A program made the translations under genes and the position numbers. Source: Scalesia atractyloides (lineage: Eukaryota > Streptophyta > Magnoliopsida > Asterales > Asteraceae). Taken from it: DNA of 64,000 nt. The stretch lies in contig CAMTDV010000018.1 in assembly GCA_947069175.1 (NCBI GenBank), positions 42,978,869 through 43,042,868 of the forward strand, in the 5' to 3' direction. A model generated the notes under the pieces. The model was not told where the DNA came from. It saw only the letters and a program-made list of their open reading frames with translations, and did not search any database. This document shows, piece by piece, positions 56,430-64,000 of this stretch (the first letter of the stretch is position 1; each line of letters starts with the position of its first letter).

Positions 56430-58254
56430 AAAGACCTGGCTGGTGAAGAAATCAAGGTCACAGATAAAAATGGAAACAAATTTGTTTTGGAAAAACATGA
56501 GGGATCCTCAACCTTTGAGAAAGTTGAAAAATATCAATTCAAACCCACATAGTCTGATGAATGTGACATCCTTGAAAACTTCAAGCCAATGGACTTTTTA
56601 ACCATTGATGGTGTCAAAGAACCAAAACCAAGAGTAATTCCTATCAACAATCTTCCAGAAGATAAAAGAAGTCTGAGAAAGGAAAGAAGAAAAAAAAGGT
56701 TAAAAATCTTTTTGTGAAAGAAGAATCATGTCACTCAAACCTGTTTTCTTCTAAAAGCTTATGATATCAACAAAACAAGTATAATTCTCGATTCTTCAAA
56801 TTGCATCATTTGTGGCAAAGCAAATATCAAAACTCAAGAATGTGTTTATCTTCAAAACTTTGATGTTAAAAGAAATGAATATAAATCCAAAACATTTGAG
56901 AGTGTCAAAACCAGTTCTGTTAGAGAAAAATCTAAACAGACCTTTGAACCAGTTCAAACATTTGTTACCAAAGCTTTGGACAAAACCTTTGTTCCCAGAG
57001 AGGTGCGGATAACAGATGCCCCACCTGCAAACATGTACCCAAGAGGATATGGCCAACCTATGTATCAAAAGGTTCCTATTAGTTATGAGGGTTACAAAAA
57101 GCCCTCAAAGCCAACAGTTAACAGGCATCCTCATGGTTACCAACATCTGATAAGAAATGGCTCACAACAGTGGTTACAAATATCTGATCAAACCACTGTC
57201 CATCTTCCTGAATTTGAGATTGGAGAATCTGTAACCCCATCCAAAGCCATTTTGGCTTTGGAATCCCACCTAAACTAATTGTTTACTAATGTGCAGGGAG
57301 CTTCTAATTGCCTTGACAGTTTTTGGTATGTAGATAGTGGAGGCTCCAGGCACATGACAGGATGTAGAGTCCTTCTCAAAGACTTCATGGCTCATGGAGG
57401 GGGTGATATATCTTTTGGTAACAATTCAAAGGGGAAGGTGTTGGGGTCAGGGACTGTTCAGGTTGGGAAACTCAAATTTGAACATGTTAATCTCATTGAC
57501 AATCTGAAATTTAACTTGCTGAGTGTCTCACAAATGAGTGATAAAGGATATGGATCCTTCTTTACAAAGAAAACATGTCAAATTGTAGGACCAGAAGTTG
57601 TTAAAAAGATTGATCAAATCATTGCTGAGAGTAAAGCGCAACTTGTTGCTCATAGGTGTGGCAATGTGTATTTGATGGATATGTTAAAGGATAATCCAAT
57701 GTCCAATGCATGTTTGTTCTCAGTTGCTTCAAACAAAGAGACAGAATTATGGCATAGAAGACTTGGTCACACAAATCTGAAAACTATCACCACCCACTCC
57801 AAACAAAATCTTGTCATAGGTTTTCCCTCAAAACAATTTACTTGTGATAAACATTGTGTTTCTTGTTTAAAAGGAAAATAACATAAACGCTCATACAAGT
57901 CAACTGAAGACTCCAAAACAAGCCAGTACTTCCAGTTACTGCACATGGACTTGTTTGGCCCTGTGAAAATCATGAGTCTCAAAAAGAAAAGATAATGTCT
58001 TGTCATTGTAGATGATTTTTCAAGGTTCACATGGACCTTTTTCATGCACTCTTAAGATGAAACTGCTGGCATTTTGCAAAATTTTGTTAAACAAGTTGAA
58101 AAGCGATTTGACCTACCAGTAATTTTTTTTAGAAGTGACAACGGGACAGAGTTTAGGAATAAGGAATTGGATGCTTTATGTGTGTCAAATGGGATGTTAG
58201 ACAATATAGCATCCCAAGGACACCAGAACAAAATGGGGTGGTTGAAAGGAAAAA
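56430..58254 (+). mobile_element. Copia element F fragment of a different family
   Basis: This plus-strand Copia sequence is cut on the left by element E and on the right by element H. It holds the end of gag, the protease, the pre-integrase region and the start of the integrase. Its protein sequence is clearly distinct from the family of B, D, E and H, and it has no palindrome motif. Confidence 0.85.
56430..58254 (+). pseudogene. Copia gag-pol fragment of F, broken
   Basis: The gag C-terminal part (from KDLAGEEIKVTDKNGNK) has a TAG near 56550, frameshifts near 56700, and a degraded knuckle-like CIICGKANIKTQEC near 56800. It runs on to HLN and TAA 57276-57278. Pol follows in the same frame: protease FWYVDSGGSRHMTG near 57324-57362, then pre-integrase ELWHRRLGHTN and CVSCLKGK with its stop at 57879. 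The integrase start HMDLFGPV and RSDNGTEF (near 58131-58155) has stops near 57994 and 58052. The frame 57279-57881 is open for 200 codons. The integrase is cut after the ERKN codons by H. The protease active site reads DSGGS where DSGAS is usual. Confidence 0.85.
57276..57296 (+). other. gag stop plus splice-acceptor-like junction of F
   Basis: TAA is followed by ttgtttactaatgtgCAG and GGAGCTTC. The tactaat just upstream resembles a plant branch point. Pol is in the same frame as the stop here, as in B. Confidence 0.5.
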
Positions 58255-58655
58255 TGTTGGTGCAGAATGTCTATGTCTTAGTCTTATATCGAGTCTGTAT
58301 AGAATAGAGTTGAATAGGCTAGCAATACGAAGTATTTATGTAATGTTGAGTCAAGTTCGCCCATAGTTGACATGTAAAGTCAAGTTCGGCCGAACTTGCT
58401 AAGGCAAGTTCGGGCTAACTTAGTTCTTCCTCTGGCGAACTTGTACTTCTATAAATAGCTAGCTTGTTGTCCTCATTTTTAACTTTGGCATCTCTGAGGC
58501 GAAGCACTGTCAATTCGGATTCTTGACGTTTAATCAATAAAATTGACGTTTAACTGATTAATTCTTGTCTATTGGTAAACTTGTCGTAATATTTCCGCTA
58601 TTATGGACAATAAATATCAAATCTAGGTTCCTAAGCATCGAGGATCGGTCCTACA
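58255..58655 (+). repeat. 5' LTR of element H
   Basis: The 401-bp LTR runs from TGTTGGTGCAGAATG to GGTCCTACA, with a TATA box TATAAATA at 58450-58457. Upstream of the box are one perfect palindrome (about 58382-58399), one altered copy and a half-site. Confidence 0.9.
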
Positions 58656-58657
58656 AA

Positions 58658-58669
58658 TGGTATCAAAGC
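58658..58669 (+). other. Primer binding site of H (mutated)
   Basis: TGGTATCAAAGC lies two bases after the LTR and is one base off the initiator tRNA-Met complement (TGGTATCAGAGC). Confidence 0.85.
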
Positions 58670-58917
58670 TAGAACAGCCTGATTTGATTGATATCAAAAC
58701 AAGAACACTTCTAATTCTACTCCATTCTTCTATTTTTCATAACTTTTTCTCAAAAATGAAGAATACACGGTCAAAATCTTTTCAATTTTGAATATAACAT
58801 GTAAAATACAAAAAAGATAAACCCTTGAAAGATTGGAGACCAAAATCAAACGAATTGTTGACAAAATTGTGCAAAAACCATGTTTTTCAAAACCCTCATG
58901 ATCGAACTTGTACCCTA

Positions 58918-59243
58918 AGTTCGGCCGAACTTTCCCTAGAAACACACTTTTTGAGTGTTTTTCTATCAAGTTCGCTCGAACTTGAGACATTTTGGAGGTT
59001 TTTGTGATAAGTCCGGTCGAAGTATAAACTTTCTTTTATTTTCCTCAAGTTCGCTCGAACTTGAGCAATTTCATTGGTTTTTATACTACGTTCGACCGAA
59101 CTTGCAAATTGTTCTTATAATCTCAACTACAAGTTCGCTCGAAGTTCAGAAGAAAATTTTTCAAAGTAGAATTCACAAGTTCGACCGAACTTGTGTTTAA
59201 AAGATAGAAATTCTTCATTTCACTACAAGTTCGACCGAACTTG
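58918..59243. repeat. Palindrome array in the H leader
   Basis: About eight copies lie near 58918, 58967, 59008, 59045, 59088, 59130, 59175 and 59226, with centres GC, CT, GT and AC. The layout is closest to the B leader. Leader text at 58670-58910 has no motif. Confidence 0.88.
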
Positions 59244-59306
59244 TAGTAAATCTAACATTTTCAAAAGTTTTTAAGTGTTTTCAGCGTACGAGTCTCATTA
59301 TTCGCG

Positions 59307-62300
59307 ATGGATGATATTCAAAGAGCTTATATGTCCGGAGTGGGTTCGTCAAATGCCAACGTGATCCAACAAGTCAATTTAGAGGCACGACTGTTAAACC
59401 GCCAAAGCAAATGAGCATGGATGAGTATGAAGGATGGAAGGAGAAGTTTACATATTGGGTTCAAGCTATGCACTTCCTAGGTTGGGTGTCGATTGAGAGA
59501 GGTTATACAGTTCCGTTGGACGAAAATCAGCAAGTTCTGGAGAAGTACAAGTACTCCACAATACAGAAAGATGAATACATTGCTGAGAAAAAGAGGATCA
59601 GTCTCATTCAACAATCTGTTAAAGAAGATATTCTGGTTCTGTTGCCAGAATACACTTTGGTTATCGCTGCAAAAGAAATACCAAGGAAGCACAAAGATGA
59701 TCAAGAGTAAGAAAGCTCTCATTATGAAGAAGTTCGATATCTTTAACATGTTGAAGGGAGAGACAATGAAATAGATGATTGAACGTTTCTGTCATCTAAA
59801 AGTCCAAATGCGAAGACACGGTCTCGAGAAGACGGAACAAGAATACATCGATAGGCTTGCAGACGCACTACATGACGGAGAGTGGACTACTTACGTGATG
59901 GCTCTGAAAAAAAGTGTAAAGTGGGAATTCTGTAAGTTGTCAACATTCATCGACTAACTTGAAGGCCATGAAATGGAACTTCTAAAGATCGCAAAGTCTA
60001 AAAATGCGAATGTTGTTCAAGATGTTGGTATGTATTACAAAACTGGAATGCATGACAACATTTCAAGTCCAAAGATTCAGGGAGCATTTAGTGCAAACAT
60101 GAATTCTTCTCCACAGAACCAGAACCAATCATATCCTCAATATGATCAAAGTCCACAAAACTCTTCGTTCTCAAGCACTGGTTCAAAATCATCTTATCAG
60201 AGTCAAGCAAATCAGAACCAACAAACAAATTCTGATTCAAATGTGTACAAGTGTAACATTGCTATAAATCTAAACAATGTTGTTTCTGAGCAAGTTGCAA
60301 CAACACATGAGACTTCTTGCCACTATTGTAGAATCGTACGAAAGTCTTGTAGCTGGAAAGATCAGCAATCCCGAAATGACCGCCGAAGACTACGATCAGG
60401 TGGAGGAAGAAGAGCTTGAACTGATGGACGTAAAGTGGTGTTTAGCTTCTAGCATTCAAAGAGTCACAAAGTTTGTTGCACTCACAGGCCGAGACATCGA
60501 AAATTCAAGCAAAAAGCTAGGTTTTGACAAAATGAAGGTTACTTGTTTCAGATCCCGACAGAAAGGGCATTTCAAAAGAGAATGCAAAAAATCCTGAAGC
60601 CACGGGCAATCAAAGTCCATTTGGTGGAGGCAACGAGTATTACAAAAAATCTCTTCAATACAAGCCTTTCCCAAAGAAGACACAAGTTGAGATCCAGGAA
60701 AAGCCAAACAACAGTAACACTGATAAAGCAATGGTTGCTTAAACGAGGATAATGGCTTCGATTGGAATTCTTATATCGGTTAGAAGACCGGAGTTACATT
60801 AATGGCTGAGATTTTTGAAGATACATATGCAAAAGAAGCAGCTGCGATAGAGAATATTTTGCTGGAACAGTATCTACAACAACAACAGGAGGAAGAGGAG
60901 TATATTCACATGTAGAATCAAGGCATTTTATCTCCTAACTCATGTGATAGTTTTGCAGGTCACTTTGACAGAAGTTCTCTGGAGCAAGTTGCCGAGGAGA
61001 AATCTATTGCTAAAGAAGTCATTGATGTTACTCAAGAAATGAATGCTGAAAACCTCCAGGACATTGCCGATAAAGCTTTGATGGCAAATCTAACCAAGGT
61101 AGGTCCAGAGGTAAATGAAGTTGTCAAAGTACAAGTTGTAGAGGTTGAGAAACCTTGTACAAAATGTACTGAGCCATGTGCTGAATGTGCCAAAAAATCA
61201 CAAATCATCGCTGAACTCAATGTACATAACGAACATTTCAAATACGATTATCGTACAATGAAGGAAGCATATGATAAAATGAAAGACGATTATCGCAGGC
61301 TCGATAGAAATAATATCGAACAACATCATACTGTGAGAATGCTTAAAGGTACAATAATGGATAAACAAAAAGCAATAAACATCTATATAAACACCATTGC
61401 TGAGACCAAACAACAACTCCAGGACATGAAAATTGAAATAGGACGTGTTCAACAACTTTTAAGAAGTTACACTTGTAACGCGTATGTCATCGATCACATT
61501 CTTCCGACAATTTCAACGGAAGAAAAACCTAAAAAGAAAATTGGTAAAGAATATAGAAATGTTCCTCCACCCCTATGCGAGATGTATTGTCGCAAAACTG
61601 TTGATGGGATGGATAAGGCACTCAACATTGAGTTGTTATCTGAAAAGAAAAATGAGTTGCCGGAGAACATTGATGTAGTCTATACTAAATCAGAAGATGA
61701 TAATGCGGTAGTGAAAAAGGTGGTTGAAAATGTTCTGAACGATTCTCATGATGGCAGCTTTGAGAGTGCCACCTCGAGTTTGAACAGTTCTGACACAAAT
61801 TCTGAAAATGATGAGACATCATCGGAAGATGATCTATGTGATGATCCTAATGTTATCATGTACAAGTTTAAGGAATCTGATAGATTATACTTTGATAACA
61901 GTTTTCCAATTTGGAACGTCAAAGAAGATCAATTGGATAAATTGTTTAAACTGGTTGAAGTCACATCAGATGACCTGGAGAAAAATGAAAAGAAATTTGT
62001 TCAAAACCCCAAAGAAGTTACAACAACTACCGGAGAAATGATGGTGATCATCCGGAAAACCGAAGGGCTGGGTTACATTTAGAAGAATCTGATGAATCGA
62101 AAAAGAAAATGTCACCATTTCATGAATACAAAGATAAAAACATGAATTTTGTTTACGGGACAAGCACGGTTCATGAGGAAAGTTTGATTAGGAAGCAATC
62201 AAATGACGAGTTTAAGAAACAGAAAGAACTTCAAGATAAGGCGAAAGCTACAGGTGGTGTAAAATCCACTAGTGGACATTCACATGATAATCGGATTTGC

Positions 62301-62843
62301 TTCAAGTGCAACGAAGTTGGTCATATTGCACGGAAGTGTCCGAAATCAAAACCGGCTAATCTTCGAAGAAAATAAAGTTCAGATGTTGAAAAAATTAAGT
62401 AACCAGAGATTGGGTAAACAAGAATCTTAAAAAGAAATGTTGACAAAGAAGAAATAAAAGAAATTTAAAAATTCAACTTTCAAAAAAGGTGAATCTCTAA
62501 AGCAACTGAAACAAAGTTTTACATCAAAAAGGCTAACATAAAATAACAAGCCTGGACTGCTAAGAAAAAATCAACAACATCTGAAATCACTAAGTCTGAG
62601 CCTGTTAAGACTAGTGATAGCATGAAAGAATCAAAATCTGAAATCAAGTCCGAAACTGTCAAAATTACAAGTGGTAACAGTTTGATAGATAAAAAGAAAG
62701 TGATATTTTCAAACATAAACATCATAGAAAATCCATATGATGAATATGAATTTGATTATGCTAACTAATGTGAATTTAATTATGTTGATGGTTATCTAAT
62801 TAAACCAAAGACAAAGAAGGCTTGGGTCGCGCTGTTTAACTAA
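59307..62843 (+). pseudogene. gag: Copia gag of element H, about 1,170 codons, broken
   Basis: ATG 59307 starts MDDIQRAYMSGVGSSNANV. A deletion near 59380 shifts the frame. TAG at 59773 and TAA near 59955 interrupt the gag domain, and about 20 bp are missing near 59655. Knuckle 1 (60543-60584) has lost its second cysteine (CFRSRQKGHFKREC). The coiled-coil region 61039-62082 is open for 347 codons and holds the four-cysteine motif CTKCTEPCAEC at 61156-61188 and the acidic Ser/Asp segment. Knuckle 2 (CFKCNEVGHIARKC, 62298-62339) is intact. A basic tail with stops ends in LFN and TAA 62841-62843. Confidence 0.88.
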
Positions 62844-62859
62844 TTGTTGAAATGTGCAG
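62841..62859 (+). other. gag stop plus splice-acceptor-like junction of H
   Basis: TAA is followed by ttgttgaaatgtgCAG and GGGCTCC, the same layout as in B, D, E and F. Confidence 0.5.
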
Positions 62860-64000
62860 GGGCTCCAGAGTGAAAGCGCTCTTGTTCAACATAAAAGCTA
62901 TCAATGGCGGATATGTTCGATTTGCTGGAAACCAAGGAGGAAGGATTGTCGCCGAGGGAAAGCTCTCAAACGGAGTTGTTTCATTTGATCAAGTGAACTA
63001 CATTGCGGAGCTTGAGAACAACCTTCTGAGTATCTCTCAAATTTGTGATAAGAAGTTTGCCGTTCACTTCAACGATAAAGAATGCATTATCATCAAACCG
63101 GGTTTTAAACTACCAGATGAGTGGATACTCATGTGTGCACCAAGAGAGAATGATTTGTATGCTCTTTACATGGGAAATGCTACTACTTCTTCAAAAACGA
63201 CACAATGTTTTGTCTCGAAAGCTACTGAGAAGGAGTCAATCTTACGGCATAGAAAGATGGGCCACATTCACCTAAGAAAGATGAAGTATTTGGTGCATAA
63301 CGATTCGGTGGAAGGTGTTAATCTGAAAAGTTTTCATATGTCAGATAATTGCCTCGAGTGTAAAAAGGGAAAGCAAATCAAGAAATCTCATCCAAGAAAG
63401 ATTCTCAATTCGATAAAGTTGCCACTTGAAAGACTTCATATGGATCTTTTTGGTCCAGTGAATGTCTGGAGCATCTCAGGAGATCTCTACTCCTTGGTAG
63501 TCACAGACGATTATTCCCGATACTCGTGGGTATTCTTCCAAGGATCAAAAGATGAGACGTTTGAAAATTTGGTGATTTTTTTCAAAAAACTTGAAAACCT
63601 GTACCATCTTCCGATGAGACACATTAGAAGTGACAATGGTACTGAGTTCAAAAACACCAAATGAGGGAATTCTACAATGCTAAAGGGATTTTGGACGAGT
63701 TTAGTGCACCCTACACTCCGTAGCAAAATGGTGTCGCTGAACGGAAAAATAGGACGCTTATCGAAACCACAAAAACCATTCTTGCAGACTCAAAGCTTCT
63801 AGTCAGCTTCTGGAGTGAAGCAGTTGCAACAGCTTGTTACACACTCAACAAAGTCTTAACAGTAAAACCAACAAAGAAGACTTGTATTTTAGATGATCAA
63901 CCAACAGAAACCGAATTTGAAGTTCTTAGAACCATTTGGAGCGCCATGTACTGTAATCGATCAAGATGGCAAATTTGGAGCCAAATCACTTGAAGGTTTC
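62860..64000 (+). pseudogene. pol: Copia pol of element H, partial, protease active site deleted
   Basis: The frame from GGGCTCC jumps directly to VKALLFNIKAINGG. The roughly 50 bp that encode the DSGASRHMTG active site in D and E are missing, so the protease cannot work. The remaining protease, the GAG-pre-integrase region (LRHRKMGHIHLRK, CLECKKGKQIKKS) and the integrase start (HMDLFGPVN, TDDYSRYSW, RSDNGTEF) are open to 63664. A frameshift and stop then occur near 63662, TAG at 63721, and a further frameshift near 63890. The window ends inside the integrase. Confidence 0.88.

Larger units (their letters stand above)
58255..64000 (+). mobile_element. Copia element H, 5' part up to the window edge
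   Basis: This belongs to the family of B and E. The plus-strand order is 5' LTR, primer site, leader, gag, and the start of pol. It is inserted in the integrase of F after an A-rich site (aaaaa at 58250-58254). The right half lies outside the window, so the target duplication cannot be checked. Confidence 0.9.

Overview
This window is a nested block of plant LTR retrotransposons, and I found no host gene in it. The plant-type Copia and Tekay-type chromovirus proteins, the A/T-rich DNA, the initiator-tRNA-Met primer sites and the elements-inside-elements layout all point to a dicot nuclear genome. The protein families resemble ones I recall from Asteraceae (daisy family), but I could not verify that. 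Nearly every coding region carries stops and frameshifts, so these are decayed copies. The exception is a gag frame at the left edge (1-833, minus strand), which is open to the window boundary.

Layout. A minus-strand Copia element A (1-908 and 15540-16736) is split by a 14.6-kb plus-strand Copia element B (909-15539). B has both LTRs and a near-perfect 5-bp target duplication. Next is C (16737-18225, minus), which keeps only leader, gag and a 3' end and shares the LTR of A. D (18226-28198, plus) has lost its 5' end and is cut in its last gene. A minus-strand Gypsy chromovirus block follows: a partial internal copy G1 (28199-30487), then a complete element G2 (30488-41109) sharing the middle LTR. 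A 0.9-kb Copia fragment D' (41110-42012) partly repeats the end of D. Copia element E (42026-56429, minus) again has both LTRs and is about 14.4 kb. F (56430-58254, plus) is a fragment of a different Copia family, and Copia element H (58255 to the right edge, plus) is inserted in its integrase.

The Copia family shared by B, C, D, E and H (A is related) is unusually large and complex. Its gag runs about 1,100 codons, with two CCHC knuckles and an extra four-cysteine motif. A conserved stop plus splice-acceptor-like sequence separates gag from pol (protease, integrase, reverse transcriptase, RNase H). Downstream come a pol-proximal polypurine tract, a roughly 1.8-kb spacer and an additional gene (called aORF here). 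B, D and E each show the same arrangement in front of aORF: a TATA-like box about 147 bp upstream of the ATG, a 9-nt first exon (Met-Ala-Glu), a GT...AG intron of 441-538 bp, then a long second exon of over 1,000 codons.

The most striking non-coding signal is an 18-bp palindrome, CAAGTTCGNNCGAACTTG, with conserved arms and a variable centre. It is clustered in the 5' leaders, beside the LTR TATA box, beside the internal TATA-like box and inside the aORF intron. I propose as a hypothesis that these sites, the internal promoter and the spliced aORF form a self-regulatory module of the element. It would be comparable in logic to the motif-binding anti-silencing proteins of VANDAL DNA transposons.
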